Part shown: positions 25,867 through 34,769 of the stretch, piece by piece
Layout: every line of letters begins with the position of its first letter
Position numbering within the stretch: the first letter of the stretch is position 1
NCBI GenBank assembly: GCA_015063525.1
Contig: SVTZ01000003.1
Span: 1 to 46,154, forward strand
Direction: 5' to 3'
Source: Oscillospiraceae bacterium
GTDB taxonomy: Bacteria; Bacillota; Clostridia; Oscillospirales; CAG-272
Length of the DNA: 46,154 nt
Translations under genes and position numbers: made by a program
Notes under the pieces: generated by a model
The model's database searches: none
What the model was told of the DNA's origin: nothing
What the model saw: the letters and a program-made list of their open reading frames with translations, nothing else

Positions 25867-25904
25867 ATTGCGCAGAAGGCGCAATCGATTCTATTATATC
25901 GATT
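25867..25904. repeat. Two adjoining hairpins after the CCA-type gene
   Basis: ATTGCGC-agaag-GCGCAAT is followed, sharing AAT, by AATCGAT-8 nt-ATCGATT. On the minus strand the first hairpin is followed by TAAAAGAT, so it may end the upstream gene. The compact double-palindrome form looks like a dispersed intergenic element, but only one copy is in this window. Confidence 0.5.
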
Positions 25905-25929
25905 AGTATAATGCTTTTTCTAAAACTTC

Positions 25930-27282
25930 TTATTTACCTATTTTCCGCGCGTATGCCAGGGTTTGCTTCAGCGCAGAATTCTTTTCTATTCCCGCAAGGC
26001 GAAGCTTGTGGGCATATTCAAGGTATTCGGAGAAGTGCTTGCTCGGCTTAAGGCCGGAATCAATAAGATCCTGCCCCATTACGTGGGGACGCGACATATA
26101 TTCGCGGTAGGTTTTAAGTCTCTCCTCGAAGAAGGCGTCGTAGGAAATATATTCTCTCGGCGAGGTTTTTCCAAGGCCGTCTGCAATAGCAAGGCAGACA
26201 AGACCTGCAGGGTCAACCGACATATCGAACATTTTGTTGGTGGATTTTACAGATGCTTTAGCCGCCGCCAGAACGTTAGGCTTCATATGAAGCTCGACCA
26301 TATTAAGCACGTATTTCATCAGGCTGTGCTCGTTAGTCAGCCTGCGTATAAAGGCCTCTGCCAGAGGAAGGCCTGCGGTTTCGTGGCCGTAGCAGTGTAT
26401 CTCGCCGTCAATAAGCTCGGTGCTTACCGCCTTTCCAAAATCGTGAGTCAGGGCAGAGAGCATAAAGCCGATTCTGTCGCTTGCATAATGAGAAAGGCGC
26501 GCCGCCTCGTCAAGAACCATCATCGTATGAACCCAAACGTCACCTTCGGAGTGATAAAGTGGATTTTGCTTTATACCGATAAGCGCCTCGAGCTCGGGGA
26601 ACCATACCGAAAGCTGATCGATTTCTCTCAGCACCTCAAAGAATATTGAAGGACGCTTAGCTTTCAGCAAGGCCTTTTGTGCTTCGCCCATAATTCTTTC
26701 CTTCGGGAGAGCCGAGACGTCCATTTTGCGGCATAGATTTTTTGTCTCTTCGGCAATTTTAAATTCAAATCGCGCGGCAAATTGCGCTCCGCGCAGAACC
26801 CGCAGAGGATCTTCGGCAAAGGAACTGCCGTCAACGTGACGGATAATACCACGTTTAAGGTACTCTTGCCCACCAAAATGGTCGATTATCTCGCCGGTCA
26901 GAACGTTCTGCATCATAGCGTTGATGGTGAAATCTCGTCTCCTCGCCGCCCCGAGAGTGCCGATATGAGGGTCAACGAAAATATCGAAATCACGGTGTCC
27001 TGCGCCGCGACAGATTTCCTTCCTCGGCATAGCGATATCAAGCGAGTAGCCCTTTAGCCCGAAGATTCCGAAGCTCTCGCCGATATCCATACGCTCGCCG
27101 AGCGAGTCGAGTATAGACTTCAGCTCATCGGGTGTTATTCCGTGAACCTCTATATCAATGTCCTTGCCGGGATTTCCGCATAACAGATCTCTCACGTAGC
27201 CGCCTACGAAATAGGTGCTTCCGCCAAGTCTATCTACCGCCTCGGCTATTTTTCTAGCCATATCGGCGTCTGATATGTGCAT
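25930..27282 (-). CDS. cca: CCA-adding-type tRNA nucleotidyltransferase with HD domain
   Basis: 450 residues from the ATG at 27282 (AGGAGGG ribosome site). The N-terminal nucleotidyltransferase head has YFVGGYVRDLLCG and the metal-binding DIDIEV, then RRRDFTINAMM and GTLGAARRRDF. EDPLRVLRGAQFAARF marks the neck domain. An HD domain follows (VWVHTMMVLDEAARL; ALTHDFGKAVS), placing it in the HD-containing class. It adds or repairs the 3' CCA of tRNA, though some relatives only add A or CC. An unusual spread of the family is not seen. Confidence 0.93.
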   Translation of the reverse strand: MHISDADMARKIAEAVDRLGGSTYFVGGYVRDLLCGNPGKDIDIEVHGITPDELKSILDSLGERMDIGESFGIFGLKGYSLDIAMPRKEICRGAGHRDFDIFVDPHIGTLGAARRRDFTINAMMQNVLTGEIIDHFGGQEYLKRGIIRHVDGSSFAEDPLRVLRGAQFAARFEFKIAEETKNLCRKMDVSALPKERIMGEAQKALLKAKRPSIFFEVLREIDQLSVWFPELEALIGIKQNPLYHSEGDVWVHTMMVLDEAARLSHYASDRIGFMLSALTHDFGKAVSTELIDGEIHCYGHETAGLPLAEAFIRRLTNEHSLMKYVLNMVELHMKPNVLAAAKASVKSTNKMFDMSVDPAGLVCLAIADGLGKTSPREYISYDAFFEERLKTYREYMSRPHVMGQDLIDSGLKPSKHFSEYLEYAHKLRLAGIEKNSALKQTLAYARKIGK

Positions 27283-27316
27283 AGATTGACCCTCCTTTCT
27301 TTTTCTTACAAAGATA

Positions 27317-27345
27317 ATTATAACACAAAAACGACAGAAGCGCAA
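27317..27345 (-). promoter_or_regulatory. Promoter for the CCA-type gene
   Basis: On the minus strand TTGCGC, 17 nt, TATAAT, 35 nt before the ATG. It overlaps a terminator-like hairpin. Confidence 0.6.
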
Positions 27346-27360
27346 TACCTCTGCCGTTTT
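27327..27360. terminator. Bidirectional terminator-like hairpin overlapping the cca promoter
   Basis: AAAACGACAGA pairs with TCTGCCGTTTT (one mismatch), followed by T-rich sequence on both strands (TTTTGTGTT on the minus strand). It could end transcripts of the PH-domain pseudogene just where the cca promoter begins. Confidence 0.5.
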
Positions 27361-27449
27361 GTTTTATCATTTTGTTTTGTGATGTATATCGGTTTACGGG
27401 GTGATATACCGTGAAGAAGCTTTTGCTTTTACTTTACATTCATACTAAT

Positions 27450-28046
27450 TTATGGCGTATAATTTGTATTGTATCCTGGATTTTCCTCGGGACGGAGGGC
27501 ATTAGGAAATTCAATATCTGTCTGTATATCCATAATGATCCTTTGAATGTCGTTGTATACCTGATTTGCGTTTTCCAGATCTTCAAATGCAAAAACACTT
27601 TCTTTTGAACCGGAATTTCCGTTAAATCGAACATCTCCGGTGTGAAAGAGCTTGTCGATAAACCCGATATGAAGCTGAGTGTTTTGCAGATCCTTGTAAA
27701 ACAGCGAGGCCTCGTTCACAGCAAAAAATCCGCCCTGAATAACAATACGTTTGTTTGTAATAAAGTAACAGGTATTCTTCCAGCGTCGGTTAGCGGTGAG
27801 TACATTAGCAAGCCATATCTATACCGGCATAAGATGCAAGGCAAAAAATGGAATAATAAACCATAAAAATTCGCCGTCCTCAAAGGAGGTTAAAATAAAT
27901 TGCGAGTCAATAATTAACCAAATAATGGCGATGGGCAGCATTGTCAATGACTTTGTAGCAACGAATGCACTTCTTTTAGGTTTTCCTCTCCAGATCGTTT
28001 TTTCGCCTGCGCTTAAAATAATGTCGTTTTTTTCGTTTGTTGTCAT
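27450..28046 (-). pseudogene. PH-domain (bPH_2-like) membrane protein interrupted by one amber codon
   Basis: A single frame of 198 codons runs from ATG 28046 to TAA 27450, broken only by TAG at 27821-27819 (codon 76). Before it: a short charged stretch and two hydrophobic segments (MLPIAIIWLIIDSQFIL, FLWFIIPFFALHLM). After it the reading continues in frame with CYFITNKRIVIQGG, the hallmark strand of bacterial PH (YdbS/YdbT-like) domains, then FYKDLQNTQLHIGFIDK and a DUF304-like tail. The RNHCP gene stops with TAG, so amber is a real stop here. No good ribosome site precedes the start. Likely a recent pseudogene or a sequence error. Confidence 0.78.
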
Positions 28047-28090
28047 GATACGGTGTTTTTAGGTTTCGGGTTTCATAGGGGTGAACGAAC

Positions 28091-28113
28091 AAAAACGATT
28101 ATGTATCGTTTTT
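28091..28113 (-). terminator. Terminator after lysS
   Basis: AAAAACGAT, a 5-nt loop and ATCGTTTTT form a symmetric intrinsic terminator about 95 nt after the lysS stop. The surrounding 28047-28208 holds no gene. Confidence 0.7.
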
Positions 28114-28208
28114 GCGAAGTGATGGGCCTAAAGCAAGGAGAAATGAAAAGGGACTTGCCCTGCGCACATTTCGACTATGCGACGGCTCGGGTCATTCATT
28201 GTTGCTGT

Positions 28209-29717
28209 TTATGTCTCCGGCTTCATAGTGGGGAAGAGCAATACGTCTCTGATAGAAGCCGAGTCGGTAAGAAGCATTACAAGTCTGTCAACGCCGAATC
28301 CAAGTCCGCCTGTGGGAGGCATACCGTACTCAAGGGCGGTAACGTAATCGTAGTCAACCTCTGCGGGTGAGTCGGGATCCTCTGCCTTCTTCTTGGCAAC
28401 CTGGTTTTCGAATCTCTCGCGCTGGTCGATGGGGTCGTTAAGCTCGGAGAAGGCGTTGCCGTACTCGGTGCAGTTGATAAAGTATTCAAAACGCTCGGTG
28501 AAAGCGGGATCAGTAGGCTTTCTCTTTGCAAGAGGAGAATTCTCAACGGGGTAGTCGTATATAAAGGTAGGCTGGATCAGCTTATCCTCAACGAATGCGT
28601 CGAAGAACTCAACCAGAACGGTACCCTTTGTAGCATCGGCAGGAACCTCAACGTGATGCTTCTTTGCATCAGCTCTTGCATCCTCGTCGCTCTGCCAAGC
28701 GTGGTAGTCAACGCCTGCATACTTCTTAACCGCGTCAACCATGGTAAGTCTTTCCCAGTTGCCGAGGTCTATTTCAATGCCCTGATAGGTGATCTTGGTG
28801 TCTCCGCAGATCTCCTTTGCGAGCAGCTTGTAAAGCTCCTCAACTAGATCCATCATGCCGTAATAATCGGTGAATGCCTCGTAAAGCTCGATGGTGGTGA
28901 ACTCGGGATTGTGCTTGGGGTCCATACCCTCATTTCTGAAGATACGGCCAACCTCGTAAACCTTGTGCATACCGCCGACAATAAGACGCTTTAAGTAGAG
29001 CTCGGTCTCAATACGGAGGTACATAGGAATGTCAAGGGTATTGTGATGTGTCTTGAATGAACGGGCAGATGCGCCGATCTCAATTGGAAGCAAAATCGGT
29101 GTGTCTACCTCAAGGTATCCCTTAGAGTCAAGGTAGCTTCTGATAAGAGAGAGGATCCTTGATCTCTTAACGAAGGTGTCCTTAACCTCGGGATTTACGA
29201 TAAGGTCAACGTATCTCTGTCTGTATCTCTGCTCAAGATTTGTAAGACCGTGGAACTTCTCGGGAAGGGGAAGGAGCGACTTTGCAAGAAGGGTGATGCC
29301 GGTAGCATGAACCGAGATCTCGCCGGTTCTGGTGCGGAAGAGGTGGCCTTCAACGCCGATAATATCGCCAACATCCCACTTCTTGAATGCTGCGTAAACC
29401 TCTTCGCCTACACCGTCTCGTGCAATGTAAAGCTGGATCTTGCCCTTTCCGTCAAGCATATGAGCGAAGGATGCTTTACCCATAATTCTGCGGCTGACAA
29501 GACGTCCTGCAAGGCGTACGTTTATAGTCTCGCCTTCGGCAAGAGAAGCCTCGCGCTCCTCGTAAAGAGCGATAGCATCGGGTGCTTCGTGGGTGGTTTC
29601 ATACTTTGTTATCTCAAAGGGATTGTTACCCGACTCGTAAAGTGAATTGAGCTTTTCGCGGCGTACCGCAAGCTCGCTTGTGCTGTTCGGGGCCTGGTTT
29701 ATATTTTCGTTTGCCAT
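28209..29717 (-). CDS. lysS: Lysyl-tRNA synthetase, class II
   Basis: 502 residues. N-terminal OB-fold anticodon-binding domain (about 55-160, with VRLAGRLVSRRIMGKASF), then the class II core: motif 1 around RSRILSLIRSYLDSKGYLEVDTP, motif 2 FRNEGMDPKHNPEFTTIELY, and motif 3 GGLGFGVDRLVMLLTDS, ending LLFPTMKPET. It follows greA by 24 nt; greA-lysS pairing is common in Firmicutes. Confidence 0.98.
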   Translation of the reverse strand: MANENINQAPNSTSELAVRREKLNSLYESGNNPFEITKYETTHEAPDAIALYEEREASLAEGETINVRLAGRLVSRRIMGKASFAHMLDGKGKIQLYIARDGVGEEVYAAFKKWDVGDIIGVEGHLFRTRTGEISVHATGITLLAKSLLPLPEKFHGLTNLEQRYRQRYVDLIVNPEVKDTFVKRSRILSLIRSYLDSKGYLEVDTPILLPIEIGASARSFKTHHNTLDIPMYLRIETELYLKRLIVGGMHKVYEVGRIFRNEGMDPKHNPEFTTIELYEAFTDYYGMMDLVEELYKLLAKEICGDTKITYQGIEIDLGNWERLTMVDAVKKYAGVDYHAWQSDEDARADAKKHHVEVPADATKGTVLVEFFDAFVEDKLIQPTFIYDYPVENSPLAKRKPTDPAFTERFEYFINCTEYGNAFSELNDPIDQRERFENQVAKKKAEDPDSPAEVDYDYVTALEYGMPPTGGLGFGVDRLVMLLTDSASIRDVLLFPTMKPET

Positions 29718-29741
29718 TTTTACGTCCTTTCTGAAAAGAAT

Positions 29742-30224
29742 TTACGCTTCCCTTGCTCTGGTTACGCTGAGTACCTTAAGATGCTGTTCTCTCGCACCTG
29801 CTACAACGACCTCGTCTCCGGCTCTTGCGCCGAGAAGGGCGATGCCTACGGGAGATGAGTCGGAGATCTTGCCGTTCTTGGGATCGGTCTCGTAAGAGCC
29901 AACGATGTGGTAGGTTATCTCCTTATCTCTTTCAACGTTGTAAAGCACAACGATAGAGCCTACGCTGATTGCTTTTTCATCTATCTGTGACTCGTCAACG
30001 ATCTTTGCGTGAGCGATCATCTCGCGAAGCTCGTCGATGCGGGCGTGGATCTTGCCCTGCTCCTGCTTTGCCTCATCGTACTCCGAGTTTTCGGAAAGGT
30101 CGCCGAATGCACGGGCGGTGGAGATCTCCTTCTTGTTTTCCTCAACGCGTACGTTTACGAGGTAATCGAGCTCGTCTTGCAGAGCCTTAAAGCCTGCTTG
30201 AGTGTAAGTCTTCTGTTCTGACAT
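29742..30224 (-). CDS. greA: Transcription elongation factor GreA
   Basis: 160 residues from the ATG at 30224 (AGGAGA site 11 nt upstream). GreA rescues backtracked RNA polymerase by stimulating transcript cleavage. The N-terminal coiled coil (about 10-75) carries ARAFGDLSENSEYDEAK with the acidic tip residues, and the C-terminal FKBP-like domain has SPVGIALLGARAGDEV. Normal length for GreA. Confidence 0.97.
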   Translation of the reverse strand: MSEQKTYTQAGFKALQDELDYLVNVRVEENKKEISTARAFGDLSENSEYDEAKQEQGKIHARIDELREMIAHAKIVDESQIDEKAISVGSIVVLYNVERDKEITYHIVGSYETDPKNGKISDSSPVGIALLGARAGDEVVVAGAREQHLKVLSVTRAREA

Positions 30225-30273
30225 TTTCAAATGTTCTCCTAAAATTCTGTATATTTATGTGATTTTATAAGCC

Positions 30274-31644
30274 TTAGTTAGCATTTATCAGCTCTATCAT
30301 CTCATCAAAGGCAACTTTGAGCTGAATATCGTCGTTATCGGTGTTCTCAACCGTGATGTCGGGAATAACACCCTTGCCGTGGTAATTCTCTCCGCACGGG
30401 GGATTGTAGTAAGCAACGGTCATAGTGACGGTGGATTCGTCAAAATAATAATAGGTGTTCTGCATAATGCCCTTTTTATAGGTCGTAGTACCTACTATAG
30501 TAGCGTCAAGCAGGCCGTCGTTTCGGTAATCGCGAAGTGCGGCAGTAAAAATTTCTCCCGCAGAAGCGGTATATTGGTTACAGATAACAACGAAGGGAAG
30601 GTCGACAACATGGTCGCCGTCGTCGCTGTCGTTGGAGCTTTTAAGCTCGATCATCTCGCGCCCCTTGTATTGATAGGTCACGATTGTGTGTCCATTAGGG
30701 ATAAGGTAGGAAATAACGTCGCAAACGCTGTCAAGATAACCTCCTGGGTTTCCGCGGAGATCGAATACGATGCCTTTGGCTTCCGCTGCTTCTATGGCTT
30801 CGATCGCGTCAACAAACTGTGAATAGGTATTTTTCTTGAACTGTACGATCTGAACATAGCCGATGTCGGTATCGGTGTCGATCTCGTAGGCGACGTTGAT
30901 CTCCTCAACCTCGGCGCGAATAGCGGTAACGGTCACGTATTCGCCGTTGCGTATCAATGTAAGCTCGACCGGAGTGCCTATCTCTCCTCTGACGTGATTG
31001 ACGGCGTTATTGTAGCCAAGCTCGTTTACCGTTTTACCATCAACAGCGTAGATATAGTCACCGACCTTTACCCCTGCCTTCTCTGCGGGAGAGTCAAGGT
31101 AAACGGTGTTTATCATTATACTTTCCTCGTCGTCGTTATACTCGACCATAACGCCGATGCCTCCGAATTTACCACTCATATCGGTCATATATTCATCGGT
31201 CTCTACCGGAGGACGGTAGGCCGAATAGGGGTCGTCAAGAGCTGAAACGTAGCAGTAGAGAAGCGCGTCGGTAACCTTGGTCTTGTTGTCAAGATCCAGG
31301 GCGTCGTAGTAATATTCGAGGAACAGATCTGCGGTCTCCTTTGCGTGGGAGAGGGTTTCGGGCATTCCGTCCGAGTAATTGTATAGTTGATTAAAGTGGG
31401 CTTCAAAGTATTTGAACTTTATAGTATCGAAAATAGGCATGCCCCAGTCACGAAGATACTCGCTGACGTAGTTGTGGCTTGAGGTGCCGTCGGAGGTTGA
31501 CTGATTGATGTTGCTGCTTATCTCGTCCTTATTGCCTGCAACGTAAGAAAACAGATCGCAGGAGGTAATGGATGAGAGAATAAGTGAAAGTGTAATCAAC
31601 AAAAGTATCAGTCTGCCGCCTGCTTTTTTTAGGGAATTATACAT
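30274..31644 (-). CDS. S41 family C-terminal processing protease, lipoprotein
   Basis: 456 residues. A signal sequence (1-29) ends in a lipobox-like ITSC with the cysteine at residue 29, so it is likely lipid-anchored. A PDZ domain (about 133-215) contains KFGGIGVMVEYND and SPAEKAGVKVGDYI. The S41 protease core has FDLRGNPGGYLDSV, the catalytic serine in YTASAGEIFTAAL, and the catalytic lysine in TTTYKKGIMQ. The C-terminus ends GKGVIPDITVE. It lies 49 nt before greA and probably shares a transcript with it. Confidence 0.95.
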   Translation of the reverse strand: MYNSLKKAGGRLILLLITLSLILSSITSCDLFSYVAGNKDEISSNINQSTSDGTSSHNYVSEYLRDWGMPIFDTIKFKYFEAHFNQLYNYSDGMPETLSHAKETADLFLEYYYDALDLDNKTKVTDALLYCYVSALDDPYSAYRPPVETDEYMTDMSGKFGGIGVMVEYNDDEESIMINTVYLDSPAEKAGVKVGDYIYAVDGKTVNELGYNNAVNHVRGEIGTPVELTLIRNGEYVTVTAIRAEVEEINVAYEIDTDTDIGYVQIVQFKKNTYSQFVDAIEAIEAAEAKGIVFDLRGNPGGYLDSVCDVISYLIPNGHTIVTYQYKGREMIELKSSNDSDDGDHVVDLPFVVICNQYTASAGEIFTAALRDYRNDGLLDATIVGTTTYKKGIMQNTYYYFDESTVTMTVAYYNPPCGENYHGKGVIPDITVENTDNDDIQLKVAFDEMIELINAN

Positions 31645-31680
31645 TAATTTTTGACCTCAACGTATGGATTTACATATTTC

Positions 31681-31713
31681 GGGGTTGTCTGCACCAAGCG
31701 GTGCGGCAACCCC
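31681..31713. repeat. Long hairpin without a U-tract between S41 and CdaR-like genes
   Basis: GGGGTTG pairs with CAACCCC and, inside, GCACC pairs with GGTGC around an AAGC loop, with a small TCT/GG internal loop. No T-run follows on either strand. A second small hairpin (CCCGA/TCGGG, about 31745-31765) lies next to it. It may be an mRNA stabilising or processing structure or a dispersed palindrome. Confidence 0.55.
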
Positions 31714-31778
31714 AGAAGCTATTGTTTATATTTTTTCACGTCTGCCCGAAATAATTCTTGTCGGGTATCAAAAGGTCA

Positions 31779-32864
31779 TTAATATTTTGTAGGCTTGTTA
31801 GAGAGATACTTCTTAACCATAAGAGCAACCTTGAAGGTTACAGCGTGATCGAATTCGCGAAGGTCGAGACCGGAGAGCTTTCTGATCTTCTCAAGTCTGT
31901 ATACGAGGGTGTTACGGTGTACAAACAGCTTTCTCGAGGTCTCGGAGACATTAAGATTGTTCTCAAAGAAGCTTTGTACGGTCATAAGAGTTTCGCGGTC
32001 GAGCGACTCAAGGGAGCCCTTCTTGAATACCTCGGAGAGGAACATCTCGCAAAGAGTGGTGGGAAGCTGATAAATAAGTCTGCCGATGCCGAGATTTTCG
32101 TAAGAAATAACGGGCTTCTCAATATCAAACACCTTACCTACCTCAAACGCAATTCTCGCTTCCTTATAAGCTCTGGCAAGGTCCTTGAGATTATCAACTA
32201 TGGAGGAAATGCCGATAAGCGCCTTAAGGCCGTGCTTTGCGGCAAGGGTGTCAATAATCGAGCGCGCGTAGCTCTCCATATCCTTGCTGTCTGTGTCCGA
32301 GGCAACCTCTCTTACGATTACAACGTCCTGCTCGCTGATATTGATGACGTAATCCTTATCGCTGCTGCCGATTATCTCCTGAATCAGCTCGTAGGGAGGA
32401 ATTCCGGAGACGGACTGGAATTTTATAACGAAAACAATGCGATGCTCGTCGTTAGAGAAGTGGAGCTCATTAGATTTTATGTATATATCGCTGGGCAATA
32501 TGTTATCAAGAAGAATACTCTTGATAAACGAACCCTTGTCATACTTCTCATCGTAAAGGCTCTTCATATTTCCGAGGAAGATGGCGAGAAGCTCGGCCAT
32601 GCTGCCGGCGTGTGAATCGCCGCCCTCAACGAAGCAGATGCAATCGTTCTTTTCGGATGCATTGATGTATCGGTAGGTATAGCCCTCGTAGATAACGGCG
32701 TCGGCGGAGTATGAGAGCTCCTCCCTGATTCTCTGCTTGGATTCTCCGATCTTGGAAAGCTCGCTGCATGCGATAATTATTCCGTTCTCGTCGATAATAC
32801 CAATGGTACGGCCGATAACGTCCTTCATCTGATGAAGCACGGTCTGGTACAAACGGTTAGACAT
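31779..32864 (-). CDS. CdaR/PucR-type transcriptional regulator
   Basis: 361 residues. An N-terminal sugar-diacid-recognition-like part (about 5-110, QMKDVIGRTIGIIDENGIIIAC), a GGDEF-like middle region (about 150-290) with the GIGRLIYQLP stretch, and a C-terminal PucR-type HTH (about 300-355: FFENNLNVSETSRKLFVHRNTLVYRLEKI). Such regulators usually activate genes for sugar acids or purines, but no such genes are nearby, so the target is unknown. Its 5' leader holds a terminator-like hairpin. Confidence 0.9.
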   Translation of the reverse strand: MSNRLYQTVLHQMKDVIGRTIGIIDENGIIIACSELSKIGESKQRIREELSYSADAVIYEGYTYRYINASEKNDCICFVEGGDSHAGSMAELLAIFLGNMKSLYDEKYDKGSFIKSILLDNILPSDIYIKSNELHFSNDEHRIVFVIKFQSVSGIPPYELIQEIIGSSDKDYVINISEQDVVIVREVASDTDSKDMESYARSIIDTLAAKHGLKALIGISSIVDNLKDLARAYKEARIAFEVGKVFDIEKPVISYENLGIGRLIYQLPTTLCEMFLSEVFKKGSLESLDRETLMTVQSFFENNLNVSETSRKLFVHRNTLVYRLEKIRKLSGLDLREFDHAVTFKVALMVKKYLSNKPTKY

Positions 32865-32913
32865 ATTTTAGCGGTCCTTTCTTTTATGAAACGTTCGTCT
32901 TGTGCTTTTTAAA

Positions 32914-32944
32914 CAAAAAATACCCCGAAAGACTTTTTGGGATA
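32914..32944 (-). terminator. Terminator-like hairpin in the leader of the CdaR-like gene
   Basis: On the minus strand TATCCC and GGGGTA pair (6 bp, one G-T) around a 12-nt loop and are followed by TTTTTTG. It lies between the promoter and the start codon, so it could attenuate the gene, or be a leftover terminator for the rsmE transcript. Confidence 0.4.
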
Positions 32945-32980
32945 AGCTTCTGCAGGTAGTTTTTGTGTATACTGTACTAT

Positions 32981-33009
32981 ATTCTAACTCATTTTTGGAT
33001 AATTTTCAA
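32981..33009 (-). promoter_or_regulatory. Promoter of the CdaR-like gene
   Basis: On the minus strand TTGAAA, 17 nt, TAGAAT, giving a leader of about 110 nt. Confidence 0.65.
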
Positions 33010-33084
33010 TAGTTTTTTGAAAAAAAATGAAAAAATCAACAAAAAAAGCTTATTTTCTTTGTAAGAAATCACGATGGGGGTAGT

Positions 33085-33822
33085 TTACCTCAGTTCGTAC
33101 TCATAAGAAATGGCCGCAAGAGCGTAAAGCGGTGCTGTCTCGCAACGCAATATGCGGTTGCCGAGGGACACAGAAATACAGCCCTTTTCTATGGCCAACG
33201 CTACTTCCTCGGGAGAAAAACCGCCCTCAGCGCCGACTATTACAGATATACTCTCCGGCAGACTTCTCCCTGACAGCGCACCCTTGACGGTAAGACCGTC
33301 CTCGTTTTCATAGCAAAGGAGAGAGAGGGAGGCTAAAGCCGCTTCGTCAAGCATCTGTTTATAGGACATAGGCTGGGTAACAAAGGGAATGACGGCTCTG
33401 CCGCACTGTTTTGCCGCCTCCTCGGCTATCCTTTCAAGACGCGCGGTTTGCTTTTCAGCCTTCTCGGCCTTAGGACGCTTTATGCATCTTGACGACTCGA
33501 AGGGAATAATGCGGCTTGCGCCAAGCTCCACAGCCTTCTGAATTACTGTCTCAAGCTTATCTCCCTTTGGGTAGGCCATACAGAGCGTAATGCTGACGGG
33601 AGCTTCAGCGGAGGATACGGTTTCCTCTATAATGCTTGCAATGCATTCCTCGTCGCGGATACGGCTGAGGGTACAGCGGTATTCCTTGCCAAGTCTGTCG
33701 CAGACCGTAATCTCGTCGCCCTCTGCCATTCTCAGTGATCGTGCGATATGATGGGCATCTGCATCGGTTATATGTATGATATTTTCTTCGATCCTGTCCT
33801 TGGTAACAAAAAATCTCGGCAT
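33085..33822 (-). CDS. rsmE: 16S rRNA m3U1498 methyltransferase RsmE
   Basis: 245 residues. It methylates U1498 of 16S rRNA. An N-terminal PUA-like domain (1-70: DADAHHIARSLRMAEGDEI) is followed by a SPOUT knot with KGDKLETVIQKAVELGASRI, SVIVGAEGGFSPEEV and the C-terminal SLGNRILRCETAPL, all typical of the family. Last gene of the ABC-F-ribF-prmA-rsmE transcript; the prmA-rsmE pair is common in Firmicutes. Confidence 0.96.
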   Translation of the reverse strand: MPRFFVTKDRIEENIIHITDADAHHIARSLRMAEGDEITVCDRLGKEYRCTLSRIRDEECIASIIEETVSSAEAPVSITLCMAYPKGDKLETVIQKAVELGASRIIPFESSRCIKRPKAEKAEKQTARLERIAEEAAKQCGRAVIPFVTQPMSYKQMLDEAALASLSLLCYENEDGLTVKGALSGRSLPESISVIVGAEGGFSPEEVALAIEKGCISVSLGNRILRCETAPLYALAAISYEYELR

Positions 33823-33854
33823 AATAAGCCATTCCTTTCGGATATCTAAGGCGG

Positions 33855-34769
33855 TTATACTCTTACGAGCATACCTACCCAGTCGTTTTCATTTATCTCT
33901 TTCTCAACGTTAAAGCCGTTTTTGGTAACGGCGGCACGAACCTCCTCGGCGCGATCACCGATAATTCCCGATAAAATCAGGGGAGAGCCTGCCTTAAGAT
34001 AGCTCTTTATGTCGGGAAGCATTCTGATTATAATATCTGCAACTATGTTTGCAACGCAGAAATCGTACTTTCCTCCCGACAGATCAACTCCGCGCAGAAG
34101 GTCGGAAACTCCGACGGTAATATTGGTACAGCCGTCAGCCTCGGCATTTTCTCTTGCCACCTTTACGGCAACGGGGTCGATATCGTATGCGTTGCAGGAC
34201 TTTGCGCCAAGCTTCGATGCGCAGATCGAGAGTATGCCCGAGCCGGTTCCAACGTCAAGAAGCCTCTCCCCGCCGCGAAGCTCGTCCTGCATAAGACGGA
34301 TAACAAGTCGGGTGGTCTCGTGAGTTCCGGTGCCGAAGGCCATTCCGGGATCCATTCTGATGATAACCTCGCCGTCCTTTGCCTCGTATTTTTCCCAAGC
34401 GGGCACTATGGTTACCTTACCGAGAGGTACGGGCTTGTAATATTGCTTCCAGCTTTCCGCCCAGTCGTCCTCGTTCATTCCTTCAAGGCTGATATCGCCC
34501 TTAACGCCCAGCGCGGGCAGTCTTGTTTCAAGGAATTCCTTGTATTCCAGAGGATTTCTCTCCTCAGGAACGAAAAGCGAAACCTTAACTGTTTCGCGGT
34601 CGGCGTTGAGAATAGATTCGTCAACCAGCTCGCCGTACATTCCGTTAAGCGAAAAGTCGCTGTAGTCCTCTATCATAAGTCCGTTATCAAGCATGCTCAT
34701 TACCGCTACAATATCGTCAAGGTCCTTCACGTTGCCGGTAACGGTTATTTTAGTCCAAGATCCTGCCAT
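33855..34769 (-). CDS. prmA: Ribosomal protein L11 methyltransferase PrmA
   Basis: 304 residues. It trimethylates L11. The N-terminal substrate domain (about 1-110) is followed by a class I methyltransferase core with GMAFGTGTHETTRL, LLDVGTGSGILSICASKLGA as the SAM-binding loop, and CVANIVADIIIRML as the NxxA catalytic strand. A GGAGATA ribosome site precedes the ATG. Its start lies inside the end of ribF (25-nt overlap). Confidence 0.96.
   Translation of the reverse strand: MAGSWTKITVTGNVKDLDDIVAVMSMLDNGLMIEDYSDFSLNGMYGELVDESILNADRETVKVSLFVPEERNPLEYKEFLETRLPALGVKGDISLEGMNEDDWAESWKQYYKPVPLGKVTIVPAWEKYEAKDGEVIIRMDPGMAFGTGTHETTRLVIRLMQDELRGGERLLDVGTGSGILSICASKLGAKSCNAYDIDPVAVKVARENAEADGCTNITVGVSDLLRGVDLSGGKYDFCVANIVADIIIRMLPDIKSYLKAGSPLILSGIIGDRAEEVRAAVTKNGFNVEKEINENDWVGMLVRV

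Noticed and set aside
27411-27608. A 65-codon plus-strand frame over the pseudogene tail
   Set aside because: No ribosome site and lies antisense to the clear PH-domain reading frame.
28059-28076. An 18-bp echo of the lysS 3' end coding MKPET-stop on the same strand
   Set aside because: It differs from lysS only at third codon positions, which looked like a lysS remnant, but the sequence before it does not resemble LysRS; probably chance.
28053-28370. A 105-codon plus-strand frame covering the lysS end
   Set aside because: Antisense to lysS and crosses its terminator.
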